Source: an uncultured Flavobacteriaceae bacterium
GTDB taxonomy: Bacteria > Bacteroidota > Bacteroidia > Flavobacteriales > Flavobacteriaceae
Assembly: GCA_947503005.1 (NCBI GenBank)
Contig: CANNCA010000006.1
Coordinates: 186,001-250,000 of the forward strand
Length of the DNA: 64,000 bases
Reading direction: 5' to 3'
Translations under genes and position numbers: made by a program
Part shown: one piece after another, positions 10,987-19,446 of the stretch
Layout of the letters: every line of letters starts with the position of its first letter
Position numbering within the stretch: the stretch's first letter is position 1
Notes under the pieces: model-generated
What the model was told of the DNA's origin: nothing
Database searches by the model: none
What the model saw: only the letters and a program-made list of their open reading frames with translations

Positions 10987-11309
10987 TATTCTTGTTTGTT
11001 GGACTTTACTTTAATTTTCTTTGGAGGATCTTCAGATGGGTACAATTCATCTTCCTCAACTATTTCAGTAATTTTTGATTCTAAGCGTAATTTTTGAACA
11101 TCAGATCGCACGTCTACGAACTCACTACGCAGCTCTTTTACCTGCTCGTTCAAAGCTGCAATCTGATGCACCTTTCTATCTGCACTATGTGAGCTTCCGA
11201 TCATTACGGTTGCTAAAAAAGAGGCGAATAGAATGAACAACCAATTTTTGGGCGCATCGCCACTGACCAAAAACTTTCCTTTTAATATGTCTAATAATCC
11301 GTTTTTCAT
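10986..11309 (-). CDS. ftsL: FtsL-like divisome protein
   Basis: A 107-residue bitopic protein with a membrane helix near residues 23-40 (WLFILFASFLATVMIG) followed by a heptad-rich segment (IAALNEQVKELRSEF onward) and a charged tail. This is the FtsL layout, and the slot between rsmH and ftsI is the canonical ftsL position; sequence identity between FtsL proteins is too low to rely on alone. The ATG at 11309 is chosen; a TTG one codon earlier is possible. Confidence 0.8.
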   Translation of the reverse strand: MKNGLLDILKGKFLVSGDAPKNWLFILFASFLATVMIGSSHSADRKVHQIAALNEQVKELRSEFVDVRSDVQKLRLESKITEIVEEDELYPSEDPPKKIKVKSNKQE

Positions 11310-11330
11310 CAATTATGTCCTTTTATTGTC

Positions 11331-11350
11331 ATTCCCGCGATGGCGGGAAT
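11331..11350. repeat. ATTCCCGC-gatg-GCGGGAAT palindrome
   Basis: A perfect 8-bp inverted repeat with a 4-base loop in the only sizeable gap (11310-11476) of the dcw cluster. Its outer bases fit the ATTCCC-N8-GGGAAT pattern of short dispersed repeats known as dRS3 in Neisseria and of similar palindromes in many bacteria. No U-tract follows on either strand, so it is not an obvious intrinsic terminator. Confidence 0.7.
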
Positions 11351-11476
11351 CTTATCGCACTACTTTAAAACACCCAGTTTATATCTCTCTAACCCCCTTC
11401 TACGGTTGAATTGGGCATTTCAATATCAGTTTTACACCTCACTCAATCCCTCCTTATTAGGAGGAAAGCTATTATG

Positions 11477-12370
11477 TCAAATTCGTTCTGCAATCCGCAA
11501 CTTCGCACTTCTTGCCCTATTGTTTTCCCGAATCTCTTCTTTCGAAGGAACGATCAGTCCTCCTACTTTTTTAAAGGGGACGTCAATGTTCCCGTAAAAA
11601 TCTTTTTCCGGCTCACCTTCAAATTGACCGGCTCTGATAAATCTTTTCACCAAACGATCTTCTAAGGAGTGATAACTGATTACACTTAATCTTCCTCCCT
11701 TATCCAATAAATCTGGCGTTTGCATCAAAAACTCTTCGATCACTGCTATCTCTTGATTCACTTCGATGCGAATCGCCTGATAAATCTGCGCAAGGATCTT
11801 ATGCTCTTTCGACTTTGGCAAAAACTGTTGCAACACCGCTTTCAATTGATCGGTTGTTTTAATCGGGCTTTCAGTTCTACTAGTGATAATAGTATTAGCC
11901 ATCGCGTTCGCATTTCTGAGGTCTCCATAATTGAACAACACTTTTCGGAGCTCTTCATAAGTATATTTGTTGACCACATCATACGCTGAAATCGTATTCT
12001 TCTTGCTCATGCGCATGTCCAAATCCGCATCGAAGCGAGTTGAAAAACCACGCTCCGCTACATCGAACTGATGAGAAGAAACACCGAAATCTGCCAAGAT
12101 TCCATCCACCTTCCGAATGCCATAGAACTTTAAAAACTGCTTGATATATCTGAAATTCTCGTTGATGAGGGTAAATCTTGAATCATCTAATGCATTTTCC
12201 AAAGCATCTTCATCTTGATCAAAAGCTAACAGTTTACCCCTTTCCCCGAGTCGTTTCAATATTTCTTTGGAATGTCCTCCACCACCAAAGGTTACATCCA
12301 CGTAAATTCCATTCTCTTTAATCGCGAGTCCATCAACGGACTCTTTCAATAAGACGGGATTATGATACAT
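11477..12370 (-). CDS. rsmH: RsmH (MraW), 16S rRNA m4C1402 methyltransferase
   Basis: S-adenosylmethionine-dependent N4-methyltransferase acting on C1402 of 16S rRNA. The protein starts MYHNPVLLKESVDGL, as usual for the family, and has the SAM loop DVTFGGGGHSKEIL, ADFGVSSHQFD and the C-terminal SYHSLEDRLVKRF. I place the start at the ATG at 12370 rather than the longer in-frame option at 12391; it then overlaps the mraZ stop by 11 bases, giving 297 residues. It is the second gene of the dcw cluster. Confidence 0.95.
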   Translation of the reverse strand: MYHNPVLLKESVDGLAIKENGIYVDVTFGGGGHSKEILKRLGERGKLLAFDQDEDALENALDDSRFTLINENFRYIKQFLKFYGIRKVDGILADFGVSSHQFDVAERGFSTRFDADLDMRMSKKNTISAYDVVNKYTYEELRKVLFNYGDLRNANAMANTIITSRTESPIKTTDQLKAVLQQFLPKSKEHKILAQIYQAIRIEVNQEIAVIEEFLMQTPDLLDKGGRLSVISYHSLEDRLVKRFIRAGQFEGEPEKDFYGNIDVPFKKVGGLIVPSKEEIRENNRARSAKLRIAERI

Positions 12371-12833
12371 CTGGTATATCCTCTCCTTCATTACCCATCA
12401 CGTCTTCCGCCAAAGCAGCAAAATCATCGGCCGTAACGTCAATTGCTTTTTCATAGCTAGCTTTATCCCAAATCTCAATAATGTTCACTGCAGGGCTCAA
12501 AGTGATTTCTTTTGTTATGCCTGCGACTGCAACCAAATTCTTCGGAATCAATAACCTACCCGTACTATCAATCTCCACTTCTTTCACTCCAGCCATAAAT
12601 ATTCGGATGAAGTCATTGTTCTTTTTCACGAATCGGTTGAGCTTGTTGATTTTTTTCATCATGACATTCCATTCGCCCATGGGCCAAAGCTCCAAACACG
12701 CTCCACTGACCGATCTCTTAATGACAAAACCATCTTTAAGCACTGGCAACAGGCGGTTTTTTAGCGCAACAGGTAACATTACCCTACCTTTGGCATCAGC
12801 CTTGCAATCGTATGAACCGTTGAAATTGATCAC
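12360..12833 (-). CDS. mraZ: MraZ, transcriptional regulator of the dcw cluster
   Basis: A 157-residue protein with two AbrB-like MraZ repeats: FNGSYDCKADAKGRVMLP near the N-terminus and VEIDSTGRLLIPKNLV near the middle. MraZ is a ring-forming DNA-binding protein that regulates its own operon. The start is GTG at 12833, chosen because the conserved family N-terminus begins there. Three spaced repeats upstream (12880-12909) fit an autoregulatory operator. It leads the cluster. Confidence 0.95.
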   Translation of the reverse strand: MINFNGSYDCKADAKGRVMLPVALKNRLLPVLKDGFVIKRSVSGACLELWPMGEWNVMMKKINKLNRFVKKNNDFIRIFMAGVKEVEIDSTGRLLIPKNLVAVAGITKEITLSPAVNIIEIWDKASYEKAIDVTADDFAALAEDVMGNEGEDIPDVS

Positions 12834-12862
12834 CTAAATGGTTGGTTTTGCTTTTAATAACT

Positions 12863-12870
12863 CAAATATA
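12863..12870 (-). promoter_or_regulatory. Candidate -7 element of the mraZ/dcw promoter
   Basis: The minus strand reads TATATTTG, an exact match to the Bacteroidota -7 consensus TAnnTTTG, 30 bases before the mraZ GTG. No clear TTTG -33 element lies 19-21 bases further upstream; that position is occupied by the repeats at 12880-12909. Confidence 0.55.
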
Positions 12871-12879
12871 TAAATATTA

Positions 12880-12909
12880 TTACCACTTCTTACCACATTT
12901 TACCACTTT
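12880..12909 (-). promoter_or_regulatory. Triple direct repeat, putative MraZ operator
   Basis: On the minus strand three consecutive 10-mers read AAAGTGGTAA, AATGTGGTAA and GAAGTGGTAA. The core GTGGTAA recurs with an exact 10-bp period, one helical turn. E. coli MraZ binds TGGGN repeats with 10-bp spacing and a Mycoplasma MraZ binds AAAGTG-type repeats, so a ring-shaped MraZ is the obvious ligand. The array covers where a -33 element would sit relative to the -7 at 12863-12870, which suggests repression by promoter occlusion. Confidence 0.7.
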
Positions 12910-13067
12910 ATGGATAAATTTTCCATTTTTTTGACGAATCATGTGGTGACGGGTCGTAAAGATTAAGTTCAAAAGATGTCACATCGCATTGAAAAATAGT
13001 TGAGTGAAGTACTTCTTTGGTTTTTTTCATACGTCAAATGAGATTAAATGTATTATGCGGAAATGTC

Positions 13068-13075
13068 TATATTTG
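13068..13075 (+). promoter_or_regulatory. Candidate -7 element for the alpha/beta hydrolase gene
   Basis: TATATTTG matches the Bacteroidota -7 consensus exactly, 24 bases before the ATG at 13100, in the region divergent from mraZ. No convincing -33 element was seen. Confidence 0.4.
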
Positions 13076-13099
13076 CCCAGTATCAGATTTGGCTAAAAC

Positions 13100-13864
13100 A
13101 TGAATGAAAAGATGGTTACGGAAGGTAAGTACAAGTACATGGAGAAGGGGGAAGGTACCCCCATCATTATTTTACATGGGCTTATGGGCGGACTCAGTAA
13201 CTTTGAGGGTGTCATGGATTATTTTCCAAAGAAGGGATACAAAATCTTGATTCCCGAACTACCCATTTACGATATGCCCATGTTGAAAACCAACGTGAAG
13301 CAATTCGCTAAATATGTGGAAAAATTCATTGAGTTCAAGGGACTCGAAGATGTTATTCTTTTGGGCAATTCTTTAGGTGGCCACATAGGTTTGTTACATT
13401 CTAAAATGTATCCTAAAAGGGTCAAAGCTTTGGTCATAACTGGTAGTTCAGGCTTGTACGAGAGTGCCATGGGCGACGGCTACCCCAAAAGAGGTGATTA
13501 TGAATTTATCAAGAAAAAGGCTCAAGATGTTTTTTACGACCCTGCGGTAGCCACGAAAGAAATCGTTGATGAAGTTTTCGCGACGGTCAATGACCGTATC
13601 AAATTGGTCAAAACCCTCGCCATAGCTAAAAGTGCCATACGTCATAATATGGCGCAAGACCTACCTAAAATGCGCACGCCAACTTGTATTATTTGGGGAG
13701 AAAACGATGGGGTCACACCACCTGATGTCGCTGAACTCTTTCATGAACTTTTGCCTGATTCCGATTTATTCTGGATAAAAAAGTGTGGGCACGCGCCGAT
13801 GATGGAACATCCAAAGGAATTCAATACCTTACTTAACGCATGGCTTGTAAAAAGAGGATTTTAG
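13100..13864 (+). CDS. Alpha/beta hydrolase
   Basis: A 254-residue cytoplasmic alpha/beta-hydrolase. The oxyanion-side motif HGLMGG is at residues 26-31, the nucleophile elbow GNSLGG puts Ser91 at the catalytic site, Asp203 sits in WGENDGVTPP and His231 in KCGHAPMMEHP, so the triad is complete. No signal peptide is seen. It is transcribed divergently from mraZ. The substrate cannot be told; related proteins include esterases and C-C bond hydrolases. Confidence 0.88.
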   Translation: MNEKMVTEGKYKYMEKGEGTPIIILHGLMGGLSNFEGVMDYFPKKGYKILIPELPIYDMPMLKTNVKQFAKYVEKFIEFKGLEDVILLGNSLGGHIGLLHSKMYPKRVKALVITGSSGLYESAMGDGYPKRGDYEFIKKKAQDVFYDPAVATKEIVDEVFATVNDRIKLVKTLAIAKSAIRHNMAQDLPKMRTPTCIIWGENDGVTPPDVAELFHELLPDSDLFWIKKCGHAPMMEHPKEFNTLLNAWLVKRGF

Positions 13865-14065
13865 TCAGTTGATAATTCATCAAAGTTTAGACTTGCCCGA
13901 TTGCAGGTTCAAAGTACGTTTCTTTCAACCTTGAGCTTTGAAATGAACCCTAGAAAGTTGTTTTTAACTTTGACCCTTTTATTTCGAAGAGAATCTTTAG
14001 CTCCAAATCTCTCCCTAAAGATAGAATACCTTTTATAACTTTATACTTCTTAAATCGATATTTCC

Positions 14066-14686
14066 TTGAAAATAAAATCCGCCAACTTTGTAATCAGTAA
14101 TTCTGAAGTTTCAAAATGTCCGAAAGATTCGTTGCCCGAATATGCATTTATCGGTCGCTCGAACGTTGGTAAATCGTCTTTGATAAACATGTTGATGGAG
14201 CGAAAAAATTTGGCCAAAACCTCGGGCCGGCCTGGAAAGACCCAGCTCATCAATCATTTTAAGGTCAACGGTAATTGGTTTTTGGTCGATTTGCCGGGTT
14301 ACGGATATGCTCGCGTGTCTAAAAAAGACAAAAAGACCTTTCAAAAGTATATTACCAACTATTTTATGCAGCGCCAACAATTGGTCTGTTCTTTTGTCCT
14401 GGTCGATATACGTCATGAGCCACAACCCATCGATATGGAGTTTATGGAATGGCTCGGCGAAAACGGAATTCCCTTTTGTATCGTCTTCACCAAGGCTGAT
14501 AAGCTAAAGCCTAAAATCATTGAAAAAAACGTAGATACCTACCTACAAACTTTATTAGCAGGGGTTTGGGAAGAAGTACCGCAGTATTTTGTGACCTCTT
14601 CAAGTAAAAATATCGGGCGGGATGAGCTACTGGGTTTTATCGACAGGGTGAACGAGCAATTCTTCTTAGAAAACAAGCAACCTTAG
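14066..14686 (+). CDS. engB: EngB/YihA, ribosome biogenesis GTPase
   Basis: A TRAFAC-class GTPase of 206 residues involved in large ribosomal subunit assembly and needed for division in several bacteria. G1 is GRSNVGKSS (30-38), G3 DLPGYG (75-80) and G4 TKAD (142-145). The start is TTG at 14066: it gives the family N-terminus (MKIKSANFVIS) and there is no better ATG. The 200 bases upstream (13865-14065) hold no gene that I can support. Confidence 0.95.
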   Translation: MKIKSANFVISNSEVSKCPKDSLPEYAFIGRSNVGKSSLINMLMERKNLAKTSGRPGKTQLINHFKVNGNWFLVDLPGYGYARVSKKDKKTFQKYITNYFMQRQQLVCSFVLVDIRHEPQPIDMEFMEWLGENGIPFCIVFTKADKLKPKIIEKNVDTYLQTLLAGVWEEVPQYFVTSSSKNIGRDELLGFIDRVNEQFFLENKQP

Positions 14687-14742
14687 CGGTTGGCATTTTG
14701 AGAAAAAGTTATTTCATAGAGCCATACAGATGAAGAAGCTGC

Positions 14743-15126
14743 TCACAGTATGTTTACTCTTTCTTTTATTAAATCTACAAGCTCAGTGGCATTTTCAAAC
14801 TTATTGAGCTCTTCTGTTTTTACGAATAATTCTAACTCTTCCGTGCTTTCTATTAAAACTATCGGAAAGGTGAACTTATGTCCAAACTTCGATTTATAGG
14901 TCTTGGCAAATTCATCCTTATGCAGAAATTCCATTTCGATATCGGTTTCGTTCCTAAACTTTTTCCAAATTGAATTTTCTGAAAATACGCCGTAAGTAAT
15001 GTTACATAGGCTGCATTCATAGGTTGCAGGACTGAATATTTTATGAGCACTGTCCATTACCATATTTCGTAAGCCAGAATCGGCATTGTAAACGAAAATT
15101 AGTTTTTTAAGACCTCTTCTATCCAT
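14743..15126 (-). CDS. Conserved protein of unknown function with a CxxC pair
   Basis: I do not recognise this 127-residue protein as a characterised family. It is soluble, without signal peptide or membrane helix. Visible features are FVYNADSG at residues 11-18, the pair Cys38-x-x-Cys41 within YECSLCNITYG, and FPIVLIES about residue 87. The alternation of strands and helices would fit a thioredoxin-like fold, but this is only a guess. It stands alone, convergent with engB and divergent from the beta-lactamase gene. Confidence 0.65.
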   Translation of the reverse strand: MDRRGLKKLIFVYNADSGLRNMVMDSAHKIFSPATYECSLCNITYGVFSENSIWKKFRNETDIEMEFLHKDEFAKTYKSKFGHKFTFPIVLIESTEELELFVKTEELNKFENATELVDLIKERVNIL

Positions 15127-15164
15127 CTAAAAAATGATATATTTAAACACCTTATTACGATTAC

Positions 15165-15905
15165 ATGTCAAAAGCACTTGTACTTTTTTTTGGTCTTTTC
15201 TCCATAGTCATACTTACTGAATGTAAGTCTAAAGATACCGTTAAAGCTTACGAATCAGAAACCTTAAAAATCATTCCGCTATCCGAAAATAGTTTTATCC
15301 ATGTTTCTTATCTACAAACGGAGACTTTTGGAAAAGTAGCCTGTAATGGTCTTATCTATTTGAATGATGGTGAGGCGGCCGTTTTTGATACGCCCTCAGA
15401 TCGAAAGGCAACTCTAGAATTGATCAATTGGCTGAGTGAAACCCAACATCAGAAAATCAAAGGCTTGGTAATCAATCATTTTCACATTGATGCTATGGGC
15501 GGAATAGAAGAGTTTTCGTTAAAAGGTATTCCCACCTACGGCAATAAAAATACCGAGAACCTTATCACTTCTTTGGATAAACGACCAAGTCAAGTTTTTG
15601 AAGAAGCACTGACCCTTAGGGTTGGACAATCGGAAGTTCACAATCGGTTTTTTGGAGAGGCACATACGGTGGATAATATTGTGAGCTATATTCCGGATGA
15701 AGAATTACTTTATGGAGGTTGCATGATCAAATCGCTACAGGCTACAAAAGGAAACCTTGAAGATGCCAATGTAAAAGATTGGAGCAAGACCGTTGAAAAA
15801 ATCAAAGAAGAATTCCCCAATCTAAAAACAGTCGTACCGGGCCATGGTAGTCATGGGGATACGGAATTACTGGATTACACGATTTCCCTTTTTAAACTTA
15901 ATTAA
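15165..15905 (+). CDS. Subclass B1 metallo-beta-lactamase
   Basis: A 246-residue exported zinc hydrolase. All six B1 ligands are visible: His105, His107 and Asp109 in NHFHIDAMGG, His167 in GEAHTVDN, Cys186 in LLYGGCMIK and His227 in VPGHGSHG. The Cys ligand separates B1 from B2/B3 and from most non-lactamase members of the superfamily. The signal sequence ends in ILTEC; Cys20 could be lipidated although Glu at -1 is unusual for a lipobox. Chromosomal B1 enzymes are known in several Flavobacteriaceae. A beta-lactam substrate, including carbapenems, is inferred from family only. The stop lies one base before the next start. Confidence 0.85.
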   Translation: MSKALVLFFGLFSIVILTECKSKDTVKAYESETLKIIPLSENSFIHVSYLQTETFGKVACNGLIYLNDGEAAVFDTPSDRKATLELINWLSETQHQKIKGLVINHFHIDAMGGIEEFSLKGIPTYGNKNTENLITSLDKRPSQVFEEALTLRVGQSEVHNRFFGEAHTVDNIVSYIPDEELLYGGCMIKSLQATKGNLEDANVKDWSKTVEKIKEEFPNLKTVVPGHGSHGDTELLDYTISLFKLN

Positions 15906-15906
15906 C

Positions 15907-17532
15907 ATGAAAAGAGCATTGACCTTGACTTTTACAATCGCACTACTTTTATTTTTAGGATGTAATGAAAAAACCGAAAAAGAAAGAATATCGCCTGTAT
16001 CTGCACCTTTTTCCGAATTAGACACCTTGGCTATTAATGATTGGTGGAACAGGGGCGACAATCCCATTGTCAATTTAAAAGTAGGCCGCGATAGTGTAGT
16101 CGCCTTTGGAATTTATACGGTATCGAACAACACTCTAAAGTTAAGTGCACAATTGTATCCACTTTATCCGGAAGAAACTCGGGAAGTCCGTCTGGAAATT
16201 CAGGAAAATGGACGGTGGAAGGAAATACAAAAACAAAAAATCAATGACTTGGGTTGGTCCGCACTCTTCCGAGTTGAAAATTGGGACACTTCACAAGACA
16301 CCAAATACCGTATTCGTCATGGAGAAAAAGCGCATTACGAAGGACTAGTTCGAAAAGACCCAACTGACAAATCGGAAATCTCTATGGCAGCATTGTCGTG
16401 CAATTCAAATAAAGATCGCGGTATGCGTGAAAACTATGTACGCAATATCAATCACCAAAATCCTGATTTGATATTCTTTGCGGGAGACCAGTCGTATGAC
16501 CATACCGAACATACGGCGGCGTGGTTGAAATTTGGACTCCAATTTAAAGAGACCTTTCGCGACCGACCGGCCATTACCATACCCGATGACCATGATATCG
16601 GGCAAGGTAATCTTTGGGGCGAAAACGGAAAAGTTTCTACCTCGCCAGGTAGCCCTGACGGTGGCTACACCTATCATCCGGAATATGTAAAAATGGTAGA
16701 ACGCTGCCAGACCGCTCACCTACCTGACCCTTATGACCCTACACCTGTTCAACAAGGTATTGGAGTGTATTATACAAATTTGGTTTTAGGGGGAGTTGAT
16801 TTTGCCATTCTAGAAGATCGAAAGTTCAAATCAGGCCCTGAAGGAAAGATTCCACAACAAGGGCCACGACCCGACCATATTCGTAATCCGGATTATGATC
16901 CGGCCTCGATTGATCTACCTGGACTAAAACTTTTGGGAGAACGCCAATTGAATTTTTTGGATTCTTGGGGAGACAAAAACTCCGAGGCCCTAAAAGTAGT
17001 GCTCTCCCAAACCGGTTTTTGCGGCGGAGCCCATATTCATGGTCAAAAGACGAATCGCCTACATGCCGATCTTGATAGTAATGGTTGGCCGCAGACGGGT
17101 CGAAAAAAAGCCTTGGAACTGATTCAAAAAGCCGGAGCTATTCATATTGCTGGTGATCAACACTTGGCTACGGTCATCAAACAGGGGATTAATGAATTCG
17201 GTGACGGCCCCTGGGCCTTTGTTGTACCTGCCATCGTAAACGACTATTACAGCCGTTGGTGGTGGCCCGAAGATGAAAAAATGGGTGCACATCCGAACAA
17301 GAACACCACACTCCCGTGGACGGGTGATTACCATGACGGCTTCAACAACAAAATTACCATGATGGCCTACGTGAACCCAGAAAGTCCTTCGAAAGGAAGC
17401 GGTTACGGACTTATTCGTTTGAACAAAAATACCAAAGAAGCAACTTTTGAGTGTTGGCCCCGCTATGTTGACGTTACTAAAGAAGACGCTGTGCAATTTG
17501 AAGGGTGGCCGATGACCGTTTCTATAGAGTAG
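15907..17532 (+). CDS. PhoD-like alkaline phosphatase/phosphodiesterase, lipoprotein
   Basis: A 541-residue secreted metallophosphatase with the lipobox LLFLGC (Cys19). Metal-site motifs of the PhoD family follow: ALSCNS, FAGDQSYDH, PDDHDIGQGN and, near the C-terminus, AGDQHLATVI. PhoD enzymes hydrolyse phosphomono- and diesters outside the cytoplasm. The ATG at 15907 is chosen over an upstream in-frame start because it gives a clean lipoprotein signal. It starts right after the beta-lactamase stop, so the two are probably co-transcribed. Confidence 0.85.
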   Translation: MKRALTLTFTIALLLFLGCNEKTEKERISPVSAPFSELDTLAINDWWNRGDNPIVNLKVGRDSVVAFGIYTVSNNTLKLSAQLYPLYPEETREVRLEIQENGRWKEIQKQKINDLGWSALFRVENWDTSQDTKYRIRHGEKAHYEGLVRKDPTDKSEISMAALSCNSNKDRGMRENYVRNINHQNPDLIFFAGDQSYDHTEHTAAWLKFGLQFKETFRDRPAITIPDDHDIGQGNLWGENGKVSTSPGSPDGGYTYHPEYVKMVERCQTAHLPDPYDPTPVQQGIGVYYTNLVLGGVDFAILEDRKFKSGPEGKIPQQGPRPDHIRNPDYDPASIDLPGLKLLGERQLNFLDSWGDKNSEALKVVLSQTGFCGGAHIHGQKTNRLHADLDSNGWPQTGRKKALELIQKAGAIHIAGDQHLATVIKQGINEFGDGPWAFVVPAIVNDYYSRWWWPEDEKMGAHPNKNTTLPWTGDYHDGFNNKITMMAYVNPESPSKGSGYGLIRLNKNTKEATFECWPRYVDVTKEDAVQFEGWPMTVSIE

Positions 17533-17685
17533 CACTAATAAGTTCTGCGCAATATGATGTAGATAACAATTGGAGTAAAAGAGCTAAATTTATTGGCCGG
17601 TGTTTATTTACCAAGTCCACCAAATCTTTGGAGTTTTGCAATAAAAAAATAACTACAAAATGATAACGTATTGAAATCTAATTCA

Positions 17686-19245
17686 ATGTTAAAAATGACA
17701 AATGTATTTATAGGACTGCTGATTGTCTTGTTCTTTGTCAACTGCAATCAAAAAATAGAACAAGACAAACAAAAAGAGAAATCTTCAAATTCTATTAATC
17801 TAGAAGAATTTACTTCTATGCAGATGAAAGATGTAGAGCAAATCTCAGTTGAAGTTGATCTTGAAGGAGCCGTAGAAAGACTATCCAAGGCCATACAATT
17901 TAAAACTATAAGTAATCAAGATAGAAATGATTTTGACACAGAGGCATTCAGTGCTTATCATGAATTCTTGGTGAACTCGTACCCGGAAATTCACAAGAAA
18001 TTAAAAAGAGAGGTATTAGGTGAACCTCGCCCTTATAGTTTGCTTTATACTTGGGAAGGCAAAGACCTCAACTTAACGCCTGCATTATTTTATGCGCATC
18101 AAGACGTGGTTCCCGTTCTTGAAGACTCCAGAAACCAATGGAGGGCAGAGCCCTTTTCAGGCATCGTTAAAGATGGATATATCTGGGGGCGCGGTGTTTT
18201 GGATGACAAAAATCAGATTCATGCAATTCTCGAAGCAGTAGAAATGAAAATCAAGCAGGGTTGGCAACCATCACGTACCATTTACCTTGCATTCGGACAT
18301 GATGAAGAGGTGGGAGGCCCAGAGGGTGCCAAACATATTGCTGACGTGTTGGAACAGCGTGGTATAGAAAAGTTTGCCTATGTGATGGATGAATCTGCTC
18401 CACTAACGCCAGGTATCTTCCCAGGTATCAAGCAAAATACCGCCCTTATTGGTATTGCCCAAAAAGGTTTTATAAGTTTGGAACTTACCATAAATGGCCA
18501 GGGAGGACACTCCTCCATGCCATTGGAGGAGTCCAATATCGGTATTTTGGCTGAAGCGATAACAAAATTGGAAGCTGCCCAATTCCCCTACAAAATTCAT
18601 CCTGCTGTTCGTCATCAATTCCGATTTATAGGACCTGAATTAGACGAAGACAAAAAACCGTTATATGCAGCCGTGGCATTTGGCAAAGATGATGTGATCA
18701 CCGATTTAGAGCAGCAATTCATTGATATCATGGCAACTAATGAGGTAACAAGATCAATGCTTCACACGACTATTGCGGTAACCATGTTCAATGCAGGAAT
18801 CAAGGATAATGTACTCCCGCCTTCGGCGACGGCTGTGGTAAACTTTAGGCCTATGCCGGGAGACACACCCGAAGTAATAATTGGACATGTTAAGAAAGCC
18901 ATAGATGATGAACGTATCACGATTCGGGATATTTCTGCTTCCACCCCTGCAACCAATATAGCTAATCCCCATGGTCAAGGATACAAATTGCTTGAAAAAA
19001 CTATTCGTCAGACTTGGGGAAATGATTTAATCGTATCTCCTTTCTTCGTTATGGGAGGCTCGGACGCAAAACATTTTCAAGCAAGGGATTTTGCGCCAGA
19101 TGTCTATACGTTTACAGCATTACAATTAGAGTCAAACGAAGAGTTCAAAGGTTTTCATGGTGTGAATGAACGCATATTGGTTGAGGAATATGGTAAATCA
19201 ATCGGGTTCTTTTATACATTGTTAGATAATATAGAATTACTGTAA
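17686..19245 (+). CDS. M20 metallopeptidase lipoprotein, PM20D1/carboxypeptidase S-like
   Basis: A 519-residue protein with a lipoprotein signal ending FFVNC (Cys20). The di-zinc M20 motifs are intact: His138 and Asp140 in YAHQDVVPV, Asp172 in RGVLDDKNQ, Glu206-Glu207 in FGHDEEVGG, and the late MGGSDAKHF. The spacing and sequence resemble the carboxypeptidase S/PM20D1 branch, whose members cleave (or condense) N-acyl amino acids and dipeptides. The ATG at 17686 is chosen over a TTG at 17671. The 153-base gap before it contains no clear promoter. Confidence 0.88.
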   Translation: MLKMTNVFIGLLIVLFFVNCNQKIEQDKQKEKSSNSINLEEFTSMQMKDVEQISVEVDLEGAVERLSKAIQFKTISNQDRNDFDTEAFSAYHEFLVNSYPEIHKKLKREVLGEPRPYSLLYTWEGKDLNLTPALFYAHQDVVPVLEDSRNQWRAEPFSGIVKDGYIWGRGVLDDKNQIHAILEAVEMKIKQGWQPSRTIYLAFGHDEEVGGPEGAKHIADVLEQRGIEKFAYVMDESAPLTPGIFPGIKQNTALIGIAQKGFISLELTINGQGGHSSMPLEESNIGILAEAITKLEAAQFPYKIHPAVRHQFRFIGPELDEDKKPLYAAVAFGKDDVITDLEQQFIDIMATNEVTRSMLHTTIAVTMFNAGIKDNVLPPSATAVVNFRPMPGDTPEVIIGHVKKAIDDERITIRDISASTPATNIANPHGQGYKLLEKTIRQTWGNDLIVSPFFVMGGSDAKHFQARDFAPDVYTFTALQLESNEEFKGFHGVNERILVEEYGKSIGFFYTLLDNIELL

Positions 19246-19446
19246 TTATTATAAATTATAGTTCTAACGATGACCTAACGATATAACACGAACAAAAATA
19301 ACAAGGCCTAACATAAATAGTTTAATATGTGGTCACATAAAAATATCTCGACGATTTCTATCGAAAGCTAGCACTTTGTTCTCCTTTCTAACTTATTACC
19401 ACGCTAATTGCCATCTACTAAATGTTGTGGAAAACTTAAAAACTTC

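Noticed and set aside
12481-12837. 118-residue plus-strand open frame opposite mraZ
   Set aside because: MraZ is certain by its two repeats; the antisense frame shows no family features.
17059-17535. 158-residue minus-strand open frame opposite the PhoD-like gene
   Set aside because: Antisense shadow; the plus-strand product has intact catalytic motifs and a lipoprotein signal.
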